Assembly (NCBI GenBank): GCA_031262205.1
Contig: JAISID010000047.1
Coordinates: 1-14,694, forward strand
Source: Holosporales bacterium
GTDB taxonomy: Bacteria > Pseudomonadota > Alphaproteobacteria > RUG11792
Length of the DNA: 14,694 nucleotides
Direction of reading: 5' to 3'
Shown here: positions 7,056 to 13,984 of the stretch, piece by piece
Layout of the letters: each line of letters opens with the position of its first letter
Position numbering within the stretch: the first letter of the stretch is position 1
Notes under the pieces: generated by a model
The model's input: the letters and a program-made list of their open reading frames with translations, nothing else
What the model was told of the DNA's origin: nothing
Databases searched by the model: none
Program-made: the position numbers and the translations under genes

Positions 7056-7419
7056 GATAGCTTTGCATATTTAACGCCAGTGTTTTGTGAAGAAACATTG
7101 CGGACTAATATTAGAATAATGTCGCGTAAATGGGGATACGCTTGATAAGCGGCGATAGTTTTAAAGGGAGCTTACGCAGTTATGCTATTTAAACTTTGTC
7201 GCGGCGTTTTGTTTATAAAAAACCTAATCCATTCTGATTTGCGGGACGGGGGATAATTCTTATAAACATTGATAAAGCCGTTTTTACTTAAAATTTAGCG
7301 AAGCATTATATTAATTTCAAAATGTTTTTGTTCGAATTATAACTGATACGAAACTCTATCTTGCGTTAGATATCTGTATTTACTATATTAAAAAGCAGAC
7401 GCTATGAAACTTATTGGTC
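7056..7419. other. 364-bp non-coding stretch before the skp-like gene
   Basis: No gene, repeat or clear promoter is recognised. The skp-lpxD promoter should lie here, but no convincing -35/-10 pair stands out in this AT-rich sequence. Confidence 0.5.
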
Positions 7420-8016
7420 ATGCTTCGTAGGAATTTATTTATATCAATCGCAGCGATTGCTATTCTAGCGTTAACCGCCATATTGCTTCTGCAATATTTC
7501 CTAAAAAGCAATTTTGTAACAAATCCAAATTTCAACGCTACTAAATTTGCCATGCTGAACGGAGAAACGTTGAAATCAAAAGCAAAGTGTTTTAAAGCTC
7601 ATGGGAAAATCGCGGAGAAGTTTAGCGATATCCTATCGCGAATGAGAGAGTTTGAAAAGTCGATAAAATCTGAATACGAGAAAGTTAAGAATGATTCGAA
7701 GCTTTCCCAAAAACAAAAGGTTATGGAGCTTACGAAAATAGAAGCCAAATGGGGCGATATGTCCACTAAATATAACGCGGAAATTCAGGAGGTTCGCAAT
7801 ACGGATTTGAAATTTTCCGAGATTGTTCAAGCGAAACTAAACGATATAATAGAATCTATCGCTAAAACTGCGGGAATAAGCGCCGTAGTAAATTCGGGGA
7901 ATAGAGATTTTACATACGTTTTTTACAGTTCCAAAGACATCGACATAACCGATTTAGTTATAAAACGTTTGGACGAGGAACTACCGGACATTAATTTAGA
8001 TGAAGTTAAGAAATGA
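7420..8016 (+). CDS. skp: Skp/OmpH-family periplasmic chaperone
   Basis: Skp holds unfolded outer-membrane proteins in the periplasm on their way to the Bam complex. The N-terminus has a basic MLRRN followed by a hydrophobic segment (about residues 5-26) that serves as signal peptide or anchor. The middle (about 50-135) is a charged double-helical region rich in Lys and Glu, as in the Skp tentacles. The C-terminus (about 135-185) resembles the usual hydrophobic strand end (SAVVNSGNRDFTYVF). Sequence conservation in this family is low; the position directly before lpxD, as in most Proteobacteria, is the main support. ATG 7420 is preferred over an in-frame TTG six bases upstream. Its TGA overlaps the lpxD ATG, suggesting coupled translation. 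At 198 residues it is somewhat longer than usual. Confidence 0.78.
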   Translation: MLRRNLFISIAAIAILALTAILLLQYFLKSNFVTNPNFNATKFAMLNGETLKSKAKCFKAHGKIAEKFSDILSRMREFEKSIKSEYEKVKNDSKLSQKQKVMELTKIEAKWGDMSTKYNAEIQEVRNTDLKFSEIVQAKLNDIIESIAKTAGISAVVNSGNRDFTYVFYSSKDIDITDLVIKRLDEELPDINLDEVKK

Positions 8017-9101
8017 TAGATTCAAGATTTTTCGAAAAAAAAGAATTCGTTACAATAGGAAGAATTTGCGAAGTTTTAGGTATTGAAGTCCCCCAGAACT
8101 GTTCCTCTGCGAAAAGAATAACCAAAATAGAAACAATTGAAAAGGCGGAGTCTACCGATATAACTTTTTTTCACAATGTTAAATATTCTGAGAGTCTATC
8201 GAAAACAAAGGCGTTTGCATGCGTAGTATCGGAGGAACACAAACATTTAGTTCCCGCTTCGACGTTGTCGCTTGTCGTTGAAGAACCGTATTTGGCTCAT
8301 GCGTATCTTCTTAAAGAATTTTATTCTACGAAGAATTTATGCGAACAAAACGGCGTCTCAGAAAAAGCCTCGGTGTCGAAAGGAGCGATTATCGAAGACG
8401 GTTGTCGTATTTCTGAGTTTGCCGTAATTTCAGACGGCGTTATTATAAGAAAAGGCTCGTTTATAGGGGCTAATACGACTATCCTTCATGGAGTCGAAAT
8501 CGGAGAAGATTCATATATAGAATCGAACGTAACGATAGGATACGCGACAATCGGCAAAAGAGCGCGCATTAAAACAGGGGCGAGAATAGGGCAGCAGGGA
8601 TTTGGATTCCACATAGGAAAAAATGGAATAACGGACGTCATGCAAATAGGAAGCGTCGTTATAGGGGAGAACGCGCAGATAGGTTCTAACTGCACTATAG
8701 ATAGAGGAAGCATAAACGATACGAAAATAGGAAATTGCGTAAGAATCGACGATATGGTTCACATAGCTCATAACGTTGAAATTGGGGACTATTGCGTAAT
8801 CGCGGCTCAAACGGGAATAGCCGGCAGCGTCAAAATAGGAAGCGGCTGCGTATTCGGCGGTCAGGTTGGAATTGCCGGCCACATAACGATAGGCAATAAA
8901 ACGACTGCGGCGGCTCAATCCGGGATAATGAGAAACGTTGCGGAAGGAAGTAAGCTAGGAGGAAGTCCCGCCGTTAGTATAATAAATTGGCATAGGCAAA
9001 CTATCGCCTTGCAGAAGTTAGTTGAAAACGCCAGGCGTAATAAAACGCGCAATGGAATCAAAAGCCTTCTTAGAAAACTTTTTGCGAAAAAGCGAGCCTA
9101 A
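8013..9101 (+). CDS. lpxD: UDP-3-O-acylglucosamine N-acyltransferase LpxD
   Basis: The third enzyme of lipid A synthesis. It transfers a 3-hydroxyacyl chain from acyl carrier protein to the 2-amino group of UDP-3-O-acylglucosamine, in the cytoplasm. Residues 1-110 form the N-terminal substrate-binding domain. From about 115 to 310 the protein is a left-handed beta helix built from hexapeptide repeats (ISEFAVIS, IGEDSYIESNVTIG, IGSGCVFGGQVGIAG). IAHNVEIGD (251-259) carries the likely catalytic His253. The C-terminus ends in a basic helix. Length 362 is slightly above the usual 340. Start ATG overlaps the skp stop (ATGA). It is not followed by fabZ and lpxA as in most relatives, so the lipid A cluster has been split. 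Confidence 0.95.
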   Translation: MIDSRFFEKKEFVTIGRICEVLGIEVPQNCSSAKRITKIETIEKAESTDITFFHNVKYSESLSKTKAFACVVSEEHKHLVPASTLSLVVEEPYLAHAYLLKEFYSTKNLCEQNGVSEKASVSKGAIIEDGCRISEFAVISDGVIIRKGSFIGANTTILHGVEIGEDSYIESNVTIGYATIGKRARIKTGARIGQQGFGFHIGKNGITDVMQIGSVVIGENAQIGSNCTIDRGSINDTKIGNCVRIDDMVHIAHNVEIGDYCVIAAQTGIAGSVKIGSGCVFGGQVGIAGHITIGNKTTAAAQSGIMRNVAEGSKLGGSPAVSIINWHRQTIALQKLVENARRNKTRNGIKSLLRKLFAKKRA

Positions 9102-9150
9102 AAACATTTGGCCTTGCTCTGTTGTAAAGACATAGAGTTAGGTTGGAAAA

Positions 9151-9166
9151 TGTTTCGCGTGAAACA
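9151..9166. promoter_or_regulatory. parS: parS site 3 (one change)
   Basis: TGTTTCGCGTGAAACA differs from the ParB consensus at one central position (A to G). Confidence 0.85.
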
Positions 9167-9232
9167 TTGCTGTGGGAAGAGTAAAAGTGAAGTAACAGAC
9201 GTTAGCTTTTAATCATTCCTTAATATTTCCGT

Positions 9233-9313
9233 AAGAGGCGGCTTGTTCGGCGAAGCCGAACCTGAGCTTCATAGCTCGGTCGCAGTTAACACTGCGAAAG
9301 CCGCCGCTCTCAA
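9233..9313. repeat. Element A2: inverted, partly eroded cloverleaf copy
   Basis: It is the reverse complement of A1 with changes. All three 7-bp hairpins are kept: 9245-9261 (GTTCGGC/GCCGAAC), 9262-9279 (CTGAGCT/AGCTCGG with one G-T wobble) and 9280-9297 (TCGCAGT/ACTGCGA). The last shows a paired change relative to A1, where the closing C-G pair became T-A. The left side of the outer stem has lost about three bases and drifted. The flanking AAATATGAAATTTT also matches the A1 leader. Confidence 0.88.
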
Positions 9314-9378
9314 ATATGAAATTTTAAAAGGTTAATATAGAACGTTAAGATTTACTAAATAGATACTTTGCTTTTCTA

Positions 9379-9402
9379 AAAATGTTTCACGTGAAACATT
9401 TT
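9379..9402. promoter_or_regulatory. parS: parS site 4 (perfect)
   Basis: TGTTTCACGTGAAACA at 9383-9398 equals the consensus and sits in a perfect 24-bp palindrome. It lies 70 bp after element A2. Confidence 0.92.
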
Positions 9403-9404
9403 CA

Positions 9405-9600
9405 AATTTTGAAATCATTCTCTGATGATTAGTAGTAATAAAACACAATTTAGTAGTAATATGTGGATTTTATGATTTATTACTTTAAGTATGCTTATAT
9501 ATTGCTATATAATTTTAACAATATATTTAGCAATACATCATGGATATGATCCTTCATCTAGAGGCGCCATTCCATTAATCCACAGCCGCAGAAGTGCTCC
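9405..9600. other. Candidate replication-origin region
   Basis: A very AT-rich segment starts next to parS 4. TTAGTAGTAATA occurs twice (9429-9440 and 9450-9461), 21 bp apart, about two helical turns. Its TAGTAGTAAT core resembles DnaA-trio sequences, which load DnaA on single strands at bacterial origins. The second copy abuts TGTGGATTT (9462-9470), and TAATCCACA (9576-9584) lies downstream; they differ from the DnaA-box consensus (TGTGGATAA/TTATCCACA) by two changes and one change. Only two weak boxes were found and no dnaA, hemE or parAB gene is visible, so this remains a hypothesis. Confidence 0.35.
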
Positions 9601-9640
9601 TTTTCAGACTGAGGTAAGTAAGCGACGTTGAAGACCAAAC

Positions 9641-9794
9641 CGCCCCCCGATAATATTTATCTTTAGGAACGAGGATATCTCGACCGATTTATAAAGCGAC
9701 TTGTCAAGGGCAATAGAGCGAACGAAGAGAGCGTCCCTTGACAACCGACGCGTAGTAAATCGGTGTAATCGAGTATCCATAAAAGTAAAATGTT
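9641..9794. repeat. Element B2: inverted copy of the long hairpin
   Basis: In reverse orientation to B1 and B3 it keeps AATATTTATCTTT (9652-9664), ACCGATTTAT, and the inner stem CTTGTCAAGGG with CCCTTGACAA. The right outer arm (9781-9794) has drifted. The flank CGCCCCCCGATAATATTT (9641-9658) is shared, in reverse, with the right edge of B3. It lies 327 bp from A2 instead of touching it. Confidence 0.82.
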
Positions 9795-9914
9795 ATAGGA
9801 TGTGTTACGTAAATATTTTAGAAAGAAACTACCCTCTGATTAGTTATAAATCTAATTTTTATAACGTTAAGTATGTTTCCTTTTTATAATTTTAACATTT
9901 GGGAATCTCTTCAT

Positions 9915-10040
9915 TTGCGCGCTTCGCGCTGCTTATTCCTGCGGAAGCTCCCCGGCGAGCGAGAAGGAAGCGGGGGAGTGAGAAAAGAGTGGAAGGGCGG
10001 GAAGAAGAGGTTGCGGAGTATGGGAAAAAAGAAAAAATAC
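9915..10040. other. Purine-rich stretch with G+C-rich stem-loops
   Basis: GCGCG-CTT-CGCGC near 9917-9929 forms a small hairpin, and CTCCCCG (9948-9954) can pair with CGGGGGAG (9971-9978). From about 9957 to 10046 the plus strand is almost all G and A. Composition is unlike its neighbours. No gene is supported; open frames through it are low complexity. Confidence 0.5.
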
Positions 10041-10089
10041 ATATATATAACCAATATACAACGATTATTACTGCAATAATGCAACAAGA

Positions 10090-10443
10090 TTGGAATATAC
10101 CAAGGAAGAAGTAAAGAAAGCGTGCAAGCGGATTAAGAAAGTTAGTTATGGGTTTGGAAACTTGGAAGATTACGATGACCAAGTAGTAGGTTATTTAAAA
10201 ATGAACAACGTTTTATTCTTAGATAAAGGGGAAAAATATATATTGTATGTCGGGGAAGCGGCGGTTGAAGATGAAACGTCGATAAAAGAGCAAATTGCCA
10301 ATCAACTCTTATTTTATAAACTTCGTATTATGGCGGGAAACGCAGTCTATTGGATAAGAACAATCCTATTCGCGTTTGGGATAGCGTTGTTTATATGGAA
10401 AGTCTATAGGCGGGGATTATTTGAGAACGGAATCATCCATTAA
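10090..10443 (+). CDS. Small predicted membrane protein, unknown function
   Basis: The 117 residues comprise a charged N-terminal half (EVKKACKRIKK at 7-17, then an acidic stretch) and one strong membrane helix at about 85-105 (AVYWIRTILFAFGIALFIW), followed by KVYRR, which suggests a cytoplasmic tail by the positive-inside rule. I recognise no family. The start is uncertain: TTG at 10090 is the first option and has no ribosome site. An ATG 11 bp earlier is in another frame that soon stops. The N-terminus may therefore be lost or frameshifted. ATG 10201 is a possible shorter start. It stands alone between two decayed or repeat-filled gaps. Confidence 0.5.
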   Translation: MEYTKEEVKKACKRIKKVSYGFGNLEDYDDQVVGYLKMNNVLFLDKGEKYILYVGEAAVEDETSIKEQIANQLLFYKLRIMAGNAVYWIRTILFAFGIALFIWKVYRRGLFENGIIH

Positions 10444-10608
10444 CGCGCAGTAGATCAAATAGATTCATACAAAGGAAGTATACAACTATAGTTTCAAGAA
10501 GTTTATGAGCATGCTTAAAGTAATCTATTTATAAGATTGCGCTTATAAAACCGTTACTGCGTGCGAGGGAATGATTCTCTTCAAGAATTGTTGAAAAAGA
10601 GGATAGCT
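10444..10608. other. Gap with no recognised feature
   Basis: AT-rich, with one G+C-richer patch around 10555-10575. Nothing recognisable. Together with the remnant that follows, it separates the membrane protein from the ABC operon. Confidence 0.4.
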
Positions 10609-10920
10609 TTACGGCGGAAGGAAGCAAGCAAGGATGGGAGCGTCGTCTGAAGAGAAAACGTCGTTAAAAAGTTCCTGAGCTAAAGCTAAGGCGTGTTCGA
10701 GAATCTTTCTGGATTCGGTAACAAAGTAATTGGAAGCGGCATTGTTTGAATCTGAAGCTAAGGTTTCTTAGGCTTTCGCAATAATATAAGCATCTGATCT
10801 CGCTTGTAGTGAAGAGCGAAGAAAGGATGTCAGACAAACGGTTTTTATCCAGGAATTTAAGGCTGCTGAGAGCCAAAGCAAGGCCTCCGTCGAGGGGGCT
10901 ATTCGTTCTCTTTCATGGCT
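10609..10920 (-). pseudogene. Decayed gene downstream of the ABC operon, family unknown
   Basis: On the minus strand the frame ending at TAA 10609-10611 reads as good protein (SNYFVTESRKILEHALALAQ, then ELFNDVFSSDDAPILACF) back to an in-frame TAA at 10768-10770. Above that, between about 10800 and 10900, a second frame is the more protein-like one (GGLALALSSLKFLDKNRLSD), which points to a frameshift near 10800 as well as the stop. A possible original start is ATG at 10917 (MKENE), which runs into a stop at once. The product would have been roughly 100 residues, helical and alanine- and leucine-rich. I do not recognise it. It has the same direction as the operon and may have been its last gene. 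Confidence 0.5.
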
Positions 10921-10990
10921 TCGCAGATATCTCAAAATTATAAAAACGTCTCGCGTGAAACCTTCGGCTGCGAGAGTAGCGGACTTGATA

Positions 10991-11659
10991 TTATACGGAT
11001 ACGGATTGCCTTTCGACTAATTTCCCGTTTTTCATTTCCAGAACTCTGTTCCCGAACGTATCCATGTGCTTTACGTTGTGGGTTATGAGGAGGCAAGTTT
11101 TCTTTTCTTGCGAGATGATTTTTTGGGCGATATTCATAACGGTTTCGGAAGTTTGAGGGTCTAACGCCGCCGTTATTTCGTCGAGTAGCAACAGCTCGTA
11201 ATCGTCGATAGTCGCCATTGCTAAACTCAGCAGTTGTTTTTGTCCGCCCGAGAGGTTTTTAACATATTCGGTTAATCTGTTTTCTAATCCCATGCCGAGC
11301 ATGTTTAGTTTTTCTTTAAAATAGTCGACGACCTTTCGAGATATTTTTTTGTACTTTTTTCTCATATATGCTAATCCCATATTTTCAAGAATCGTCATAT
11401 CCGCTATCGTTCCTAAGCTGGGTTCTTGCAGAACGCGTGAAATTAACTTAGCTCTTTTATACGGCGGCGAATTTGTTAAATCCTTTCCATTTAGGACGAC
11501 TTTCCCATTTTTTAAGCCGACCGCTCCGGAGATCGCGTTGAATAAAGTTGTTTTCCCAGTTCCATTTGCTCCGACTATTAAAACGAATTCTCCTTTTTGA
11601 ACTTCCAACGATAAATTTTTTAGAGTTTCTCTAACGGAGACATTTATTAACTTAAGCAT
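10991..11659 (-). CDS. trpZ: ABC transporter ATPase of a TrpXYZ-type amino acid importer
   Basis: It powers uptake of the substrate brought by the binding protein, as a dimer on the cytoplasmic face of the permease. All ABC motifs are present in order: Walker A GANGTGKT (30-37), Q-loop in RVLQEPSLG, signature LSGGQKQLL, Walker B LLLLDEITAALDP and the switch His in LLITHNVKH. Length 222 is typical. ATG 11659 has a GGAG ribosome site and overlaps the stop of the permease gene by 8 bp, so translation is probably coupled. The gene symbol follows the streptococcal TrpXYZ system and rests on the set of partners, not on direct proof of substrate. Confidence 0.85.
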   Translation of the reverse strand: MLKLINVSVRETLKNLSLEVQKGEFVLIVGANGTGKTTLFNAISGAVGLKNGKVVLNGKDLTNSPPYKRAKLISRVLQEPSLGTIADMTILENMGLAYMRKKYKKISRKVVDYFKEKLNMLGMGLENRLTEYVKNLSGGQKQLLSLAMATIDDYELLLLDEITAALDPQTSETVMNIAQKIISQEKKTCLLITHNVKHMDTFGNRVLEMKNGKLVERQSVSV

Positions 11660-12515
11660 TTTGCTTTCTCCTTTTTATTACCATGATTGCGATTATAGTT
11701 ATCCCAGTTATTAGGTTGACGTCTTGGGTTTTGACGCCGAGGATATCGCTGTGCAACGCCATGTTTATGAAGATTCTATACAGAACCGAACCGACGACGC
11801 ATGAAAGAATTATTAGCGGCTCTCTTCTGAAGGGCAGTATTTTTTCGCCGATAACGACCGAGGCAAGCCCTGCGACTAACGTTCCAGTTCCTTGCGATAT
11901 ATCGCAGAAACCTTGGTATTGGCTAAACATTCCCCCGCCGAGCGAAATGATGGCGTTGCTAATCATAAGGCCTACGATAGTCGTTAGCTTAACGTTCGTT
12001 CCGTTTATAGACGCCAATTGTTTGTTATAGCCGACCGCTCTTAGCCTTAATCCGAATCCGCTGAACAATAGGTAAATGAGCGACAACGCTATTGGAGCTA
12101 TTAACGTCGCTATCGTTAACGTCGTATTCCGATTTGAGAACGCGTTTGAAAACGTCGTCGCTTCGTCGATAAAGGTTATATTTGGGGAATCTCCCATTAT
12201 TCTTAAATTTATCGAATACAGCATAAAGGCGACGATTATTCCCGAAAGCAAGTCGGAGATTTTAAATTTAACGTGTAAAATGCCCGTTAGAAATCCAGCG
12301 ACAACGCCGGCCGCCGAGGAAACGACCAATGCGAAATACGGGTTAAATCCTTGTTTTACGAGAACTGCGGTAACAGCCGCTCCGAAAACAAAACTTCCGT
12401 CGCATGTTAAATCGGCAAAATTTATTGTCCTAAACGTCAGATATATCCCGATTGCGACGACGCCGAAAATTAGCCCTACGTCTAGGCTTGTCAGCAATTC
12501 TTGAGCGTTTAACAT
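11652..12515 (-). CDS. trpY: ABC transporter permease (BPD_transp_2 type)
   Basis: The inner-membrane channel of the importer. The 287 residues hold about eight hydrophobic helices. IGIYLTFRTINFADLTCDGSF, cut here to its core YLTFRTINFADLT, is the conserved loop of permeases that work with PF04392-type binding proteins, and LRAVGYNKQLASINGTNV matches the conserved cytoplasmic coupling stretch. The open frame extends upstream to 12728, but that part lies inside the binding-protein gene in another frame and is low-complexity Arg/Lys; ATG 12515 with a GGAG ribosome site is the real start. It overlaps the stop of the upstream gene by 7 bp and the start of the ATPase gene by 8 bp. Confidence 0.87.
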   Translation of the reverse strand: MLNAQELLTSLDVGLIFGVVAIGIYLTFRTINFADLTCDGSFVFGAAVTAVLVKQGFNPYFALVVSSAAGVVAGFLTGILHVKFKISDLLSGIIVAFMLYSINLRIMGDSPNITFIDEATTFSNAFSNRNTTLTIATLIAPIALSLIYLLFSGFGLRLRAVGYNKQLASINGTNVKLTTIVGLMISNAIISLGGGMFSQYQGFCDISQGTGTLVAGLASVVIGEKILPFRREPLIILSCVVGSVLYRIFINMALHSDILGVKTQDVNLITGITIIAIMVIKRRKQNA

Positions 12516-13477
12516 GTTTGCTCCGTTATTTTGTTCGCGTTTTTTAATACTTCGTCGGGGACGGTTATTCCTAATTTGCTTGCGGCTCTTAGGTTTACAA
12601 ATAATTCTACGTCGGTTGGACGTTCGACTTTTATGTCGTTGATATTCGTTCCGTTTTTGATTTTTTCTATCATTTTTCCAGTTTGCCTGCCAAGCTCGTA
12701 TTGGTTTGGCCCTAGCGCGGCCAGGCATCCCTTCGAAACTTCGTCCGTGTCGCTGACGTATACCGGTATTTTGCGTTTGACGCAGATTTTTACAATATAC
12801 GCTGCGGCTTCAAGAACGGCGTTGTCGTTGTTTATAAATATCGCGTCGATGTTTTTAGACAATAAAGCGGTTAATGCTTGAGGGATGTCGGATGATTTTT
12901 GAACGCCTTGCTCGACTAATTCCACGTTGTGTTTACTAGTCGCTTTTCGCAAATCTTTTACCGTAGCGACGGAATTTGCCTCGCCGGTGTTATAAATTAT
13001 CCCGAGCCTTTTCAAACTCGGCTGAATTTTCTTAAACGTTTCTATTTGAGGGGACGACGAAACGAAATCGGAAACTCCCGTCGTATTTGAATTATTAAAA
13101 GACGAAGCGATAGAAAGAGGATCGGTGACTGCGGTAAAAACAAGAGCTTTTATTTTGCCTTCTTTTGCAAATTTATACGCTATCTGGCTGGGAGTCGTCC
13201 CGACCGTTACGATCAAGCATGCTTGGCTAGCGATAAATTTTGATACGATTTGTAAGGCGAGGGACGGATTTCCTTGGCACGTTTCAATTTTATATTGAAC
13301 GCCGTCGTTTCCAAGGTAATCCTGGATTCCTTTTACAACTGAATTTAGAGCTTCGATTTCCGCCGCCTTACATATATATACTTTAAAACAATCGTTTTTT
13401 GACGCGTTGTTTGCATTGACTGCCGCAGCTAACGTCGCGAATGCGATTAAATATTTCGAAATAGATTTTTTAAACAT
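12509..13477 (-). CDS. trpX: Periplasmic substrate-binding protein (PF04392, TrpX-like)
   Basis: It captures the solute in the periplasm and delivers it to the permease. The family includes streptococcal TrpX, which binds tryptophan and other aromatic amino acids. An N-terminal signal peptide (about residues 1-22, MFKKSISKYLIAFATLAAAV) is followed by two Rossmann-like lobes. Family hallmarks are IVTVGTTPSQIA, FTAVTDPLSIASS and RLGIIYNTGEANSV, then IFINNDNAVLEAA and IPVYVSDTDEVSKGCLAALG in the second lobe. Length 322 is normal. ATG 13477 has an AAGGA ribosome site and overlaps the stop of the TrpR-like gene by 8 bp. The signal peptide lacks a clear lipobox, so it is probably soluble. The substrate is inferred from family and operon context. 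Confidence 0.88.
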   Translation of the reverse strand: MFKKSISKYLIAFATLAAAVNANNASKNDCFKVYICKAAEIEALNSVVKGIQDYLGNDGVQYKIETCQGNPSLALQIVSKFIASQACLIVTVGTTPSQIAYKFAKEGKIKALVFTAVTDPLSIASSFNNSNTTGVSDFVSSSPQIETFKKIQPSLKRLGIIYNTGEANSVATVKDLRKATSKHNVELVEQGVQKSSDIPQALTALLSKNIDAIFINNDNAVLEAAAYIVKICVKRKIPVYVSDTDEVSKGCLAALGPNQYELGRQTGKMIEKIKNGTNINDIKVERPTDVELFVNLRAASKLGITVPDEVLKNANKITEQTC

Positions 13478-13757
13478 TTTTTCCTTCTGTCTTTTGATTG
13501 ATTCTTTTTAATAAACTTTTATATCCTCCATACGGCTCGTCGTTTAAAAACCTCGCCACTCTTGTGACGGTTGTGGTGCTGGATCCTGTTTTCTCGCTTA
13601 TCTCTCTGTAAGAAAGCGTTCCCGCGTTTAATAATTGGCAGACTTTCCAACGTTCTTTTAAAGCCTCGAGTTCTTTCGGCGTGCATAAGTCTGTGAAAAA
13701 TCTTTTTGCCTCGTCTGCGTTTTTGAGCATCAAAATAGCCTCGAACAAATCTTTCAT
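13470..13757 (-). CDS. TrpR-like transcriptional repressor (YerC/YecD family)
   Basis: A 95-residue all-helical DNA-binding protein of the TrpR superfamily. LCTPKELEALKERWKVCQLL (24-43) matches the family core, and LSYREISEKTGSSTTTVTRV (48-67) is the helix-turn-helix. In the classical TrpR, tryptophan is the co-repressor and trp genes are shut when it is plentiful; YerC/YecD members are less well understood. Here it is the first gene of the operon and overlaps the binding-protein gene by 8 bp, which makes self-regulated control of aromatic amino-acid uptake a natural hypothesis. The start at 13757 has GAGGC 10 bp upstream. Confidence 0.88.
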   Translation of the reverse strand: MKDLFEAILMLKNADEAKRFFTDLCTPKELEALKERWKVCQLLNAGTLSYREISEKTGSSTTTVTRVARFLNDEPYGGYKSLLKRINQKTEGKNV

Positions 13758-13781
13758 TTTATACGCCGCCTCGCCGATCTA

Positions 13782-13805
13782 ACTGTATTATCATGTTAAC
13801 ACAAT
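13782..13805 (-). promoter_or_regulatory. Possible promoter/operator of the ABC operon
   Basis: The palindrome TGTTAACA (13794-13801) lies 36 bp upstream of the repressor start and directly before a -10-like GATAAT on the minus strand (13793-13788). A repressor bound there would cover the promoter, and GTTAAC is also the centre of the enterobacterial TrpR operator. The -35 is poor and an 8-bp palindrome is weak evidence. Confidence 0.3.
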
Positions 13806-13984
13806 ATAAAATTCGTTTGCAAGAATTTTTATATTGACGAGGACATATTTTTAAACGAAATCGTCTCCTAATATTTCTGCGGCATTATACGCGAGGAATA
13901 TGGTTGAAGGTTAAGGAACATTAGCATTCTAAGATGTTATAGGTTGTAAAATTATTTACAAACATACATATTAAAATTTCATTT

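Larger units (their letters stand above)
9102..10089. other. 988-bp gene-free region with parS sites, repeats and a possible origin
   Basis: No supported gene. From left to right it holds parS 3, inverted cloverleaf A2, parS 4, an AT-rich stretch with DnaA-like features (9400-9600), inverted element B2, and a purine-rich stretch with G+C-rich stem-loops (about 9915-10040). Open frames here lie across the repeats or are low complexity. Confidence 0.65.

Noticed and set aside
8511..8918. 135-codon open frame opposite lpxD
   Set aside because: It is a shadow of the hexapeptide-repeat coding sequence, with no independent support.
9701..9889. 62-codon frame
   Set aside because: Its first half lies inside the B2 hairpin repeat.
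10947..10962. parS-like CGTCTCGCGTGAAACC
   Set aside because: Four mismatches to the consensus; only the right half is intact. A similar five-mismatch site at 2812-2827 was also dropped.
12076..12504. 142-codon open frame opposite the permease gene
   Set aside because: Antisense shadow of a clear membrane-protein gene with overlapping operon neighbours.
12516..12728. 71-codon N-terminal extension of the permease
   Set aside because: It is out of frame inside the binding-protein gene and reads as low-complexity Arg/Lys; a good ATG with ribosome site lies at 12515.
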